Part shown: one piece after another, positions 10,825 to 22,914 of the stretch
How the letters are laid out: each line of letters starts with the position of its first letter
Numbering within the stretch: position 1 is the stretch's first letter
NCBI GenBank assembly: GCA_037176905.1
Contig: JBBBWG010033241.1
Location: forward strand, 2,350-40,148
Direction of reading: 5' to 3'
DNA: 37,799 bases
Origin: Azolla pinnata
Taxonomy: Eukaryota > Streptophyta > Polypodiopsida > Salviniales > Salviniaceae
Notes under the pieces: generated by a model
Told to the model about the DNA's origin: nothing
The model's input: the letters and a program-made list of their open reading frames with translations, nothing else
Databases searched by the model: none
Program-made: the position numbers and the translations under genes

Positions 10825-13800
10825 ATGGACCCAAATCTGTTTAAAGGAAGTGTTGAGCTATATCCACATGCAAAACTCACAGGCATCCGCTTTGGTTTGC
10901 TCTCCGCTGAACACATTGTAAGTACCTGCTTTCGCTGTCTCTGTTTCTGTCTGAGTCCTTTCTTGAGTTCGTCGATTCTATTTCACCGTAAGTGTTGTAA
11001 GATGGGAGATTCAATGCGGCATGCTTCACACGTTTCATGTCCACAAAAATTTCTGCATTTCAGAAAATGTTTCGCGCAAATCTCTTCAGAGAACTGGCTC
11101 TTTGATGGCTTAAATGCTTCTTAAATGTATATGTTTCTCATTTGGAACTAGCACACGGAACTTGTAACTGCACATCATTACATTGGATCAGTCACACAAC
11201 TGATTGTAGATTGGAATGTAAACGAGAGAGGACTTTGATGTAGGGATGGGAGTGCAAAGATGTAAGTATATTTAAGGAGGGCAGTTATGTGAGCTCGAGA
11301 GACTTTATGTCATCTAAATAACTGCAAAATGAAGGTATTATGTAGGTTTTAGGTGCCTGCGTATCTTGATGTTGAACAAATTAACAGTTTGCATATATCT
11401 ATACATATATATACGTTGGATGAATAATATGGGCTAAAATAAACAGAATTTTTCTTTGTTAAATCAGAAATACTCAACATTTTGCATTTGCGAATGGTGT
11501 GTAATACTGTGCAGAGTGGTGATTTGGTTTTCTTATGGTAGGATAACTTTTGACAATGCGGATTGTTTGCAGAGAAAAATATCAGTTTATGATAGGAAGG
11601 GTGAATGTCGGCTTGAAGTCAATGACAACAGACTTGGTCTGCCTAATCAAGAGTTTATGTGTGGGTCCTGTGGTGAGAGGCATCCTATGAAATGTGAAGG
11701 TACAGTTTTCTGACGCTAGTTCAATTCTATTTGAAGTCACAAATTATGCACTTAGCATCATTTTTCTATCCCAGGACATTTTGGACACATCGTGCTAAAA
11801 AATGCAGTCTATCATCCTAATTACGTGTCTCAAATTGTGAAGATCTTGAACAGATTATGTTTAAGCTGCCTTTCTGTGAAGGTTAAAACGGTGAAGTATC
11901 TAAACCTGGTAGTAGAGTGGTTCAATTTCTGTCTCGTATTTTCGGAATCTGATTCATTGGAAGAATGTGAATTTCGCAGAAAAAGTCACCAAAAGGGATG
12001 GGCATATTCAGCGTATTCATGGAAAGGGTGGATGATTCTGTCGAGTGTGAAATTGATGTGAAGCCGAAGATGAAGAAAAGTGATTCATTTTCTGTGAAAG
12101 GGAAAGGCAAAACTGTAGAATGTGCTCCTTCAACATGCTCTGCCTTAATCTGCCATCCCAAAACGGTAAACAGTAACTTTTCTTATGTTTAGCTCCTTTA
12201 CACATATGTTAACGACTGGGCAATTCGGAAAAAGAATACATATCATGATGAAATCCCATAAAAATTCTATAAAACTGTTTAAGATTGTACTGTGCTTTTT
12301 TTCTGGTTACTTGACAATTCCACAAGTTTCTCTTCTTCAGGAACCAGGGGAAAGTAGTGAGATGTTGATGCTAGATGATAAGGAGTTTGTTATGAATCCT
12401 GATCGACTTGCTCTGGTTCCTCTTCCTCCGATCTCAGAATCAAATGGGATATCTCAAAATGCTAGAGGAAAACATCAAGAATCAGCTGGGAAAGTTATTA
12501 TTGACTTATCGAGTGACGATGAGGATAATGCTAGACCACCCTTAAATACATCAACGCCGAGAAAAACTATGAGTGGAAATCAAAGAAAGAATGCTGTATC
12601 TGGGAGACAGAAATCATCGCAGGTAAGGATTTTGAAACGCTTGTCTTATCCATGAACATCACTGTGAAAATTGATGGGTTAACTTCTGATGTACAGACAC
12701 CTGCAAATGAAACCGTTGACATAGATACTGAGAAAAGTAAATGCAAGTACTGCAAGGTAGAAACTGCATGCTTCTGCAACGAGGTTATTTTCTGTCTGGA
12801 ATTTAAAGAGAAGGGTGATCAATACACTTTTTGTCGGTTTTGTTCTTTCCATTTCCCTGTAACAGCAAGGATCGTATCCAAACATATCGATAAAAGTGGA
12901 GCGTAGTGTTCATGTTGACAACCAAAGAAACAATAGTGTGGTAGAGAAAATATACCTAGAGTTTGATGAGGACGATTCTTCTGTTCGAGATTATTTGAAG
13001 AATATTGGGAAACAACCCGAGGACCTAGATACAGGAAAGGAATATTTACTACCTTCTGAGGTATATAGCTTTTTTCTTTCAATATCTGCTTGACTCCTGT
13101 ATTAATTTATTCTTATAGTCAAATCGCATCATTCTTCTCATCCATGTAAGTCTGAATCATTTGATTGACATTGTTAAATTTGAATGAGATCAGTAACTTC
13201 TGAATGTGAGTATGGGCTGTATTCAATGAACTATGCTTATCTAAAGGAAGAAGGCATCATTGCAGGCTAATGACATTCGTGCTATTATATTCCTTTGAGA
13301 GGGCATCTCATCTTTTGACAACATACTTATCTTCTGTGAGTAACGTCTAAGGATATCCCTACATTTCTAGGAACTTATCGTCTTTTTCTGCTTCCCAGGT
13401 TTTAAAAATTCTCAAGAAGGTCTCTGATAAAGTTGTGTCAGGTCTGAAAATAGATAGTAAAGTTTCTCGACCAGAGGCATTAGTGCTTCAGGAAATCCTG
13501 ATCCCACCGAATTGCAATCGTATTCCTGAAAAGCCTGGAGTAGCTCAATGGAAATATGGATCGGTAAGCTGTTTGCTCGTAAATATTATTCACCCATTTT
13601 TTTACCCGTATGAAGTGACGACTATTTTTCGTACAATAATATTTTGAGAACAAATATCATTTCGGTTCATTGAGATTTGACATATATGATACAGGATGAA
13701 ATCACAAAGAAGTTGAGGGCAATTCTACGATTCAAACACAATCATGATCGTGAAATGGCCAGAATGATTTCCATTGAGAAAATGCAATCTCTCATTTCCC

Positions 13801-16800
13801 AGTATTTCCGGTTGAAAGGGGCACCCAAGGTAATTTTCCATCCTTGTAAGTTCAGTTCAGAACCTCATATTGGCCGCTGTATTTACAATCCCGATAAACA
13901 CAATATCCAATATAGACTAGATACATAAATCTGTGGCCTTATTTTTGACATGGAAATACATGATGGGAGTTTATATACCATTTCAGGTAAGAGGTAATAA
14001 AGAGCCCATGCCTGAATATGTCAGTCGAGCGCAATCAAAGAAGGATATCAGAAAATCTTCTTGTTCAAATAAGCTGCACGATCTGATTGTAGCAAAAGTT
14101 TGCAGTTTTTCAGCTAGAGCTGTTTTGACAGGTGACGCTTTCCTCTCTCTCAATGAGATAGGCATTCCCATGGAGGTCTCCAAAGGGTTGACAGTTTGGG
14201 AAACTGTTACCCAGCATAATTTTGAGAATATGAAAAACGATTACAGTCAAGAACACGGTAATTTTACAGCGTTGATGTACATAAGAAGCGGCGTTAAAAC
14301 AGACTTGACACAGTGTGAAGTTTACAATGTGGAAATTGGTGATGAGATTGCACGCCCAATAAAAGATGGGGACTTGGTCTTTTGTAATCGTCCACCATCT
14401 GTCCACAAACACTCTTTAATAGGGCTTAAAGTGCGAATATTGGACATTCCCTCATTTGCCATCAATCCCCTTATATGTCCACCAATGGGAGCTGATTTTG
14501 ATGGTGATTGTTTAGCCGTTTTTGTGCCTCAGTCAATGGGGTCTCGGGCCGAAATTGATCTTGTAATGGCTGAAAACCAATTTCTCACCTCGCATGGAGG
14601 TGCTTGCACGTTCGGACTGACCCAAGATTCACTTCTTGCAGCCCATAAGCTGACAAGCTCCCCTATGTTAATAAAGAGAGAAACAATGGAGCAAGGGTAT
14701 TTGTGGAGTGATGCTTGTATGCCTAGACCAGCTATTGTTAAGTCTCCAAAAGGCACATTCTTTACCAGTTGTCAGCTTTACCAGCTTCCGCTGCCTCGAG
14801 ATTTTGATTATAGTGAGCCAGGTATCTTGGTATCAGGAGGTGAGATATTAGAGTCTAGAGGGAAGGCAGGATGGGCAGGAAATTCAAATGGTCTTCTTCG
14901 ATCGATTGTTGAGAAATATGGATGCCATTTGGCCTTGAATTATTTGAGTTCTTGTCAAATGATGCTCACTCTATGGCTTTCACAGGTTGGTTTTAGCGCA
15001 GGTCTCCGTGATGTATATGAAACAGAGAAATCGAAGACTAGAGAAGGCATGAAAAATGAGATCATGCAGGCATTTGATGAGTTTGAATATCGCATTAACA
15101 CTAAAATTCGGTCTTTAGATTATCTATGCTCTAAGCAAGATGAATATAGTGGTAGTTTTGTAAGAGACTGTGGAGTGGAGTCCCATTCAAGTTTTGAAGG
15201 GTTTCGGCTACAGTACATGCAGGAACTGATCTCCAGGATCCAAGATGTGACCCTTAAATATGTTCCGGAAGAAAATTCAATGATGAAAATGGTTGCTTCT
15301 GGGTCCAAGGGCTCTGTGAAGAAATTTGTCGAGCAATTTGGCTGTTTAGGCTTTCAGACTCTCAGGGGAAAACACTCAGTAACCCTAGAGAAAGACAAAT
15401 TTGTTAGGAACTCCTTCATTGAAGGACTTACCCCTCATGAATTCATGATGCAAACAATATCATTCAGGGACACTGCAATCTATCAAGCCCTGAGAGTTAG
15501 TGAGCCTGGTGTACTTTTCAAGAACCTGATGCTTTTTGGCCGTGACGTTCATGTCTATTACGATGGTACAGTGAGGAATCATCATGATAATCATGTAATT
15601 CAGTTTCTATATGGAGGCTTACGAGGACACAAGGAAGAGAACAGTGAGGAGAGAGAAACCAAGAAGCTTCAGAGAGATCCAAAAGATCTAGCTGGAGAGC
15701 CTGTTGGGATATTAGCTGCCATGGCTATTGCACAACCGGCTTATGAGGCATTACTAGAGTCTGCCAAAGTTTCTGCCAATAGCAGCCATTCTTGTCCATT
15801 GAAGCATTTGCAGGTATTCTTGTCAAAGCCTGATTCCAAACACTCTTCTTTTGTTATTCGTGAATGCCTTAATCAACCGTGAGTGTTGCCTATGTAGGAC
15901 ACCTTGTACTGTCAAAAAGTGTTGAAGCAAAATGATCGGAAAGTGATCCTGTATATGTCAGGATCTCGGCACATGTCCAAGGAGAAATCAGCTATCCGTG
16001 TTCAGAAGTTACTGAGACATGTTAATCTTGATATGCTGCTTGTATCAACCTCCATCATGTATAATATCACACGATAGGTCTCTGTTTGTAGCCTAATGAA
16101 GCGCTAGAGATTCTCTTATGTTTACCTACCATTATATGTTTGTTGCCCAGATATGCAGGAGATTCAGGATCCTGGGAGGCACTTCTACCTGCAGAGAATT
16201 CTCCTTGGATTGTTCATCTGTCTTTAAGCGAGGCCAGTCTTTCTCTCTGGATCGAATAGGAAATGCATTTCCACTAGAAGTTCAAACATTATGCATTAAA
16301 AATTAAACTTAATTTTTAATTTAATAAAATGGTTACAGGTTGCAATGACCACCTGGAATGTAACAGTTGAAGAAGTTGTTCAGAAACTGAAAAGGAACCA
16401 TCAATGTAAAGGTTTATCCTTTCACTCCAGGTGACTTAAGAGACATTAGAAAATTAGTGATCCTTTTTTTTTTGTTTCAGCTTGTGTACTTTCTTCATTC
16501 TAACTAACTGCAGATGCCTCTTGGAGCAGAGATCAATGTGACACTAGTTGTCCAGACTCGAGTTACTTGCTGGGACTTGCGTGCATAAGCTTTTGTATTA
16601 GCCATGGTGAACGTTGTGGTGTTGAAGACCCTCTATCAGATATCAAGGATAAGATTATTCCGGGCATAAGGGCAATCAGCATTATGGGTATGTGACAAGA
16701 TCGGTGTATTTATAGCTAATTTTATCCTGATGCATGCTAGAAAATTAAATTATTTTCTAAATGCTAATGGTGCAATATATGTGATACTATTGAAGCTTCT

Positions 16801-18747
16801 TTGTTTAAATCTGTTGCTGAATTTCTAACATGGGCCTTGGTGGATACCAGACGTATGTGGTGTGAGAAACCATTACCAGATTGCTTGTGACTGTTATGAA
16901 AGTCTGTACATGTTAGAAAAGGTCAAATCAGGAACCTCATTTCTGGCGTTCTATTTCATTTCTATGGCTGCATGACATCTAATGCAAAGGCTATATATAT
17001 CTCCTAATGTACGTCTATCAAACTGTCACTATGTGAGCATTCCTATAGATCCTCCCTAACCTCTTGGTCACCTGGCTTTTAGAAGCTCCTTATTACAACA
17101 AATGGCCCTTTCAGAGAATGTCGATGGTTAAAATGCATATGTTATAGACGCAATAGCTAGTGGAATAGAGAATTAGATAAGCCTTGCTGTGGTAGAGTGT
17201 TAGATAACTCTTGAATGTATTGTAGATCTCAAATACAGTAATTTTAAGTAGGGTATTTTGCCTATTTTAAGGAGTTTCTTTTTGGTATGAGAAAAACAGG
17301 AGCTTGTGTACACAAAAGACAATATGAAATTATATTGTTCATTTGTAGGAGATGCACGTGTGGAATCTGTATCTGTTCTACCTAGTGGCATGACATCTGA
17401 ATCATGGGTTACATCCATGCAAAGAGAGCCATCTCGAGATTTGGAGGTTGCAATTGAAATTACCATAAAAGAGACATATGTGAAGAACAAGAGTGATGCA
17501 TGGCACATTGTCAAGGAGTTGTGCATCCCTGTTCTAGATCTGATAGATTGGTCGCTCAGCATGCCATGTAGTGTTCAGGGCATCATGGAGATGTTTGGCA
17601 TCGAAGCTGCACAGAAGTTCATATTCCAGGTAATTTTGTCTCACAAGTTATAACACCCATGCAAAGAGAAAATCATCGCACTGGAAACAATTAGAGCACA
17701 TTTGACAACATTTTTCCTTTTGTGTGTGTGTTTTTTTGGGGGGGCGGATATATAAATGAATACAGAGATTGAAGGCCATTTTGGGTATGTTTGACAAGAG
17801 CATTTTTCCGGAGCATGTGTTGTTGGTAACCGATATGATGACTCATGTTGGAAGAGTTGTCGGCTTGACGAATTCCGGATTGCGCGACTTCATCAGTGCG
17901 ATAAATGTCTCTGCACCAATGACGCATGGCCTTTTCAAGGTGAATTTTTTCTAATGACACCATCTTACTGCATTCAGAATGTTTATTTTAGTCATTCAAG
18001 TTTTTTTTCCCCAAAGGTTACTTTCCTCATTTCAATTCTGAGGTCATCGCTAATGCTTATGGTCTTTTCAAAAGTGACTTCCTGAACTTGATCATGGGTC
18101 GCTAACAAACATATCACATTCAAAATGTTCAGTTCAGGGATATATCTTTTCAATGCTACATTTTTAAAGCAGCTTCTTTTCTTTGGGCACAGAACCCTGT
18201 GAAACATATCCAGGATGCAGCCATGCAAGGGAAGTCTGATGATTTATCTGGAACACTGGCATCGATTTGCTGGGGAAAGCTTGCTCCGGTTGGAACGGGG
18301 GCAAACTTTGAAATGTTGTGGCGGGATTTGGGTATGTAGAAGATGTTATTTCCACAACAAATGCCAGTATAGTTTGCCCTGTGGAAATAAGCAGCTAGTA
18401 TGGGCAAAACATGTTGTACCCACTATATAACCACGTTACATTCGGCACATGTAATCTACACACACACACACACACACCTTCTCACCCACTTTGTATATTT
18501 TGATATGCAAGGGTTATAACAGTCATCGATTCTTTTGCTAAAAGACCAGCAAAATCTAATTTTGTATGATAATTTTACTTCAGTGGGCAACTCTCTCTTG
18601 AAACACACAGTAGAAAACATGTACAAATGGTGTTTAGCCGGAGGTGTTAAATGTTTACTCAGGGACTGCTTGGTGACAAAATTACAGTTAGCAAATGTGG
18701 ATATATATGATTTCAAGCTAGCATCGATTTCACCCATCATAGAATAA
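10825..18747 (+). CDS. NRPE1: RNA polymerase V largest subunit (NRPE1-like), lacking C-terminal tail
   Basis: Eighteen exons join in frame to about 1474 aa: 10825-10917, 11573-11699, 11775-11881, 11980-12165, 12341-12622, 12697-12756, 12866-13060, 13399-13563, 13695-13829, 13987-15813, 15898-16058, 16151-16232, 16339-16411, 16514-16687, 17349-17629, 17766-17939, 18193-18331 and 18584-18747. The clamp zinc motif CGSC...MKCEGHFGH is at 61-78, with further CxxC pairs (CLSC, CKYC). The catalytic metal site ADFDGD is at about 619-624. ISFRDTAIYQALRVSEPG and GEPVGILAA are closer to plant NRPE1 than to NRPD1 as I remember them, as is WGKLAPVGTGANFEMLW near the end. Pol V transcribes non-coding scaffold RNA in the nucleus for RNA-directed DNA methylation. 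Known NRPE1 proteins continue with a WG/GW Argonaute-binding region and a DeCL domain; neither appears before the stop. The last exon, ending LANVDIYDF...PIIE, is the least certain. One intron (16233-16338) needs a GC donor. Confidence 0.9.
12478..12525 (+). other. SUMO-interaction-like motif in NRPE1-like linker
   Basis: Within exon 5 the protein reads KVIIDLSSDDED: a V-I-I-D-L hydrophobic core followed by Ser and acidic residues. This is the canonical layout of a SUMO-interacting motif. It lies in a roughly 175-residue poorly conserved insert between the second and third CxxC pairs. Function is inferred from the motif only. Confidence 0.45.
18460..18477. repeat. AC dinucleotide repeat
   Basis: Nine AC units lie in the last intron of the NRPE1-like gene. 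Confidence 0.85.
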
Positions 18748-19281
18748 CACTTTGCTGAATTGTGCAGGTGATATCAGTTCTTTACTCATTGAATCGTGCT
18801 CGTCAGCTTGATTTTCCATTGCTGTAGGATTATGTGTCTCGAATTAGAAAAATTTTCATTGAAGACTAGATTTTGAACTAAACGTAGGGGCTATAGATTA
18901 AAAGCAATGCGATGCTTTGTTAATAATATTATTGTGGGAGGATTAGAAGTAATCACACAATACTTAAATGGCAACTGATATTGTGTTAATAATCATGCTT
19001 CCAACAGCCCAAGCTCCATTGCTTCGGTTGTCGGTAGAATTTTAGAGGCCAACTCTTGTTTCATGGATCTTGGAGTACAATCCTTTTGAAGAGTGTTGCT
19101 AGTTTGAGCTCTCAAGCGGTATGACTGGCATTCATTTGTGATGATGCTTTACATCGTGAGCCTCCTCAAACTTGTAACATCACCAAAACAACATCCTCAT
19201 TTGATGGCAAGTAGGCGATTATTGGTAGCAGATGATTCTTAGCAGATAGCATCTTATGGAAATATAACCAACACATGTGGG
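18748..19281. other. Spacer after NRPE1-like stop
   Basis: AT-rich sequence with no long frame. A short in-frame piece after an acceptor-like TAG near 18828 (DYVSRIRKIFIED then stop) might be an alternative last exon, but it does not join in phase with the previous donor. I found no WG/GW-rich coding here. Confidence 0.5.
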
Positions 19282-20120
19282 TCAGTTGTATAATATCGGG
19301 TTTTGGAGTTCAAATACTTGAATCAAAGCTAGAGACAGGTTGTCATATGGACCAAAATAATTTAAATTTAGAAACTTAAGGTGACAAATAAGAAGGAGAA
19401 AGTAAAGGTTTATTACAAACGACGAAGAGAGAGAGAGAAGAGCGATCCCCTGCACCAAGAAGCTCATAGCTTTGTCGTATGGTATCAGATTTTCGAGTTA
19501 AAATAATTGAATCAATGATAGAGATTTAAGATTTTATATTGACAAAAGAATTTTCAATTTTAAATCTCAGGGTAAGAGATACGAAAAAAAAATGTAAACT
19601 TTTGTCACATATGAGGAAAACCTAGAGAAGAGCGACTATTTGCACCAAAAAGCTCATAGCTTCATCGTATGCTATTAGATTTTCGAAATCAAATACTGCA
19701 ATCAAAGCTAGTGATGTAAGCTATCATATTGAAAAATAAAATTTAAAACATAAAGCGAGAGATGCGACAGAAAAAGTAAAGTCTACGGGAGATGAAGAAG
19801 GGACATAGAAGAGCGACTGTCTCCATAAAAAATGTCATAACTTCGTCGTATGATATCGGATTTTTGATTTTAAATACTTTAATTAAAGCTAATTATATAC
19901 ACTATCATATGGACAAAATAATTTTTCAATTTTATAAATCAAGTCCAAAGATACGAAGGAAAAAATGAATGTCTGTCATAGATAAGAAAGAGACAGAGAA
20001 GAGCGACCACCTCCATGAAAAAACTCATAACTTTGTCATATGACATTTGATTTTCAAGTTTAAATATTGAATCAAAGCTAGCAATGTGTGCTATATATGG
20101 ACCAAAAAATTTATCAATTT
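19282..20120 (-). repeat. Inverted arm of ~190-bp satellite-like array (about 4.5 units)
   Basis: Reverse-complement copies of the unit found downstream. The AGAAGAGCGA core recurs near 19436, 19625, 19807 and 19997, a period of about 190 bp. Each unit also carries a minus-strand GCTATGAGCTTTTTGGTGC box and a GTCCATATGATAGC box. Units have diverged from each other by point changes and small indels. No coding frame runs through the array. Confidence 0.9.
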
Positions 20121-20135
20121 TGGTGCAAGCGGGCA

Positions 20136-20217
<82 letters not shown>

Positions 20218-22175
20218 ATTTGTGACAAACCTTTACTTTTTCCTTTGTATCTCTGGCCATGAGTTTCAAAATTGAAAATTTTTGGGTCCATATGATAGCT
20301 TACGTCGCTAGCTATTATTTAAGTATTTCAACTCGAAAATCCGATATCATATGACGAAACTATGAGCTTTTTAGTGCAGGCGGTCGCTCTTCTCTCTCTC
20401 TTCGTCATTTGTGATAGACCTTTACTTTTTCCATCGTCTATCTGGCCATGACTTTCAAAATTAGAAAACTTTTTGGTCCAATATGATAGCCCATTTTGCT
20501 AGCTTTAATTCAAGTATTTGAACTTGAAAATCCGATATTATATGACGAAGCTATGAGCTTTTTGGTGGAGGCGGTCGTTCTTTTTCTCTCTTCATCATTT
20601 GTGACAGACCTTTACTTCTTCCTTCGTATCTCTGGCCTTAAGTTTCAAATTTGAAAATTTTTTAGCCCATATAATAGCTTATATCAAGTATTGTGATTCA
20701 AGTATTTGAACTAAAAAAACCTATATCATATAACGAAACGATGAGCTTTTTGGTGCAAGTACTCGCTCTCCTCTCTTTCTTTGTCATTTGTGATAGACCT
20801 TTACTTTTACTTTCGTATCTCTGGCCCTGAGTTTTAAAATTGAATTTTTTTGGTCCATATGATAGCCTATGTCGTTAACTTTGATTCAATTATTTGAACT
20901 TGAAAATTGCATATCATACGACGAAAGTATGAGGCTTTTGGTGCAGGTGGGCGCTCTTCTTTGTCTCTTCCTCATTTGTGACAAACCTTTACTTTCTCCT
21001 TTGTATCTTTGGTCTTAAGTTACAAAATTGAAAATTTTTTGGTCCATATCATAGCCTATGTCGCTACCTTTGATTTAAGTATTTCAACCGGAAAATCCCA
21101 TATCATTCGCTGAAGCTATGAGTTTTTTGGTGCAGGCAGGCGCTCTTCTCTGTCTATTCGTTATATGTGTCAGACATTTACTTTTTCCTTGTATCTAATT
21201 TTTTTGTCTATATGATACCTTACATCACTAGCTTTAATTAAAGTATTTGAACTCAAAAATTCGATATCATACAACGAAACTATTAGGTTTTTGGTGCAGG
21301 CGGTCGCTGTTCTTTGTCTTTTCCTCATATTAAACAAACATTTGCTTTTTCCTTCGTATCTATGGCCCTAAGTTTCAAATTTGAAAATTTTTTGGTTCAT
21401 ATGATAGCCGGCATTGCTAGCTTTGATGTAAGGATTTAAACTCGAAAATCCAATATCATACGATGAAGTTATAAGCTTTTTGATGGAGGTAGTCACTCTT
21501 CTGTGTCCCTTCCTCATCTGCCATAGACCTTTACTTTTTCTATCGTATCTCTGGCCTTGAGGTTTAAAATTCAAAATTTTTTGTCGATATGATAGCTTAC
21601 GTCACTAGCTTTGATTAAGGTATTTGAACTTGAAAATCTAATATCGTATGACGAAGTTTTAACATTGAAATTTTTTTGGTCTACATGATAGCATACGTCG
21701 CTAGCTTTGATTCAAGTATTTTAACTCAAAAAACGGATACATACGACGAAGGTATGAGCTTTTTTATGTATGCGATCGCTCTTCTCTCTCTCTTCCTTAT
21801 CTCTAAGAGACCTTCACTTTTTTTTTTCGTATCTCTGGCCCTGAGTTTCGGAATTCAAATTTCTTTTGGCCCATATGATGACTTATGTCCCTAGCTTTCA
21901 TTCAAGTATTTAAACTGAAAAATCAGATATTATACAATGAAGCTATGAGCTTTTTGATGTAGGTGATCGCTCTTCTCTATCTTTTCCTCGTATTTGAGAG
22001 AATTTTACTTTTTCCTTCGTATCTATGGCCGTGAGTTTAGAAATCGAAATTTTTTTGGCCTATATTATAGCCTACATCGCTAGCTTTGATTCAAGCATTG
22101 AAACCTGAAAATCGGATATCGTACGACGAAGCTACGAGGTTTTTGATGTAGGCAGTCGCTCTTCTCTCTGTCAAT
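20121..22175 (+). repeat. Direct arm of ~190-bp satellite-like array (about 10-11 units)
   Basis: The CGCTCTTCTCT box recurs near 20384, 20575, 20763, 20951, 21140, 21303, 21490, 21775, 21966 and 22155. Spacing is mostly 187-191 bp, with one shortened unit (163 bp) and one partial unit near 21655. Typical boxes are GCTATGAGCTTTTTGGTGCA, CCTTTACTTTTTCCTTCGTA, TCTCTGGCCCTGAGTTT and GTCCATATGATAGC. The orientation switches from the other arm at about 20120. I do not recognise the family. Confidence 0.92.
20137..20214. repeat. Long CT dinucleotide repeat in first direct unit
   Basis: Nearly 40 CT units expand the short TCTCTCTC run that each ~190-bp unit carries at this place. It sits just after the orientation switch. 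Confidence 0.95.
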
Positions 22176-22600
22176 ACAACCTCCTGGTTCTGATGGCGAG
22201 AGGCAATAAGCAGGCCGTTCCTGAGCACTCAATTGGATCGGCAGCAGCAGCGGTGAGCAGACGGATGGCTCGCAACAGTTAGCGTTCCTCGCCGGCGTTT
22301 GTTCGGCCCTCCGCACCCGCCACAATCACGAGTCTCTCGCTGCATCCCAAGCAATCCGATCCCACCACGCGAGCTGGACCGACCGCGATCGAAGCATCTC
22401 AGATCGGATCGCGAAACCAGGAGCAGATTCAGCTCTGCATCTTTCACCCGCTTCTTTTCTCCGATTCAAAGCTTTCGCGATCGCGGGCAACAACAACACA
22501 GAAAGGATGCAGCAAGTAGACCCACTCCCTCCCATATTCCTTCATGTGCTGGATTCAAAGCAAAACAAAACTCTCAATGAGCCCCAAGATTTGACTTAAC
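22176..22600. other. GC-richer spacer upstream of RPP0
   Basis: Base composition rises in GC after the array. Overlapping open frames exist on both strands (for example 22299-22580 plus and 22229-22447 minus), but none shows a recognisable domain or splice-supported continuation. It may be distal promoter or a decayed fragment. Confidence 0.4.
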
Positions 22601-22601
22601 T

Positions 22602-22650
22602 TAACCATGGTTACTTCTGAACCATGGTTACTTCTGAACCATGGTTAGAG
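22602..22650. repeat. Three AACCATGGTT palindromes at 18-bp spacing
   Basis: The 10-bp perfect palindrome AACCATGGTT occurs three times, linked by ACTTCTG spacers, about 270-310 bp before the RPP0 start codon. It could be a protein-binding cluster or a chance small tandem repeat. Confidence 0.75.
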
Positions 22651-22659
22651 CTGTGTTGA

Positions 22660-22735
22660 AAAGCTAGGGTTTTTCTGTACTCTGTTCCTTCCCCTGCTTC
22701 CTCCTTCCCCTGCTCCAGCGTTAGGGTTAAAGACG
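22660..22735 (+). promoter_or_regulatory. RPP0 promoter/leader: telo-box motifs and pyrimidine-rich tract
   Basis: CTAGGGTTTTT near 22663 and TTAGGGTTAAA near 22722 are telo-box-like, and between them is a long CT-rich tract. Telo-boxes and pyrimidine-rich leaders are known for plant ribosomal protein genes. The exact transcription start is not visible. Confidence 0.5.
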
Positions 22736-22914
22736 CCTTGCTCAGAAGCTGCCCGCTTCCCTGTGCTTGGCCCCGATTCTGCAGCAAGAATTCTCAAGAG
22801 TTCGGTTGTTGTTCCTCCTCCTCCTCCTCCTCCTCCTCCGCCCTCGCCGGCCGGCCTTTTTCCCTCTCTTTCCTCTTCTTCAGAAACAGGAACGAAAGCC
22901 CATCTTGCCTCGCC

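Noticed and set aside
15814..15882. Reading exon 10 of the NRPE1-like gene straight on to the stop at 15882
   Set aside because: Splicing at 15813 to 15898 restores DRKVILYM, which is conserved in the family, and keeps phase; reading on does not.
20084..20291. Ser/Leu or Arg/Glu repeat frames over the CT tract
   Set aside because: Translated dinucleotide repeat.
22299..22580. 93-aa Arg/Ser/Pro-rich frame upstream of RPP0
   Set aside because: No domain, overlapping frames on both strands, and composition explained by GC-rich DNA; kept only as spacer.
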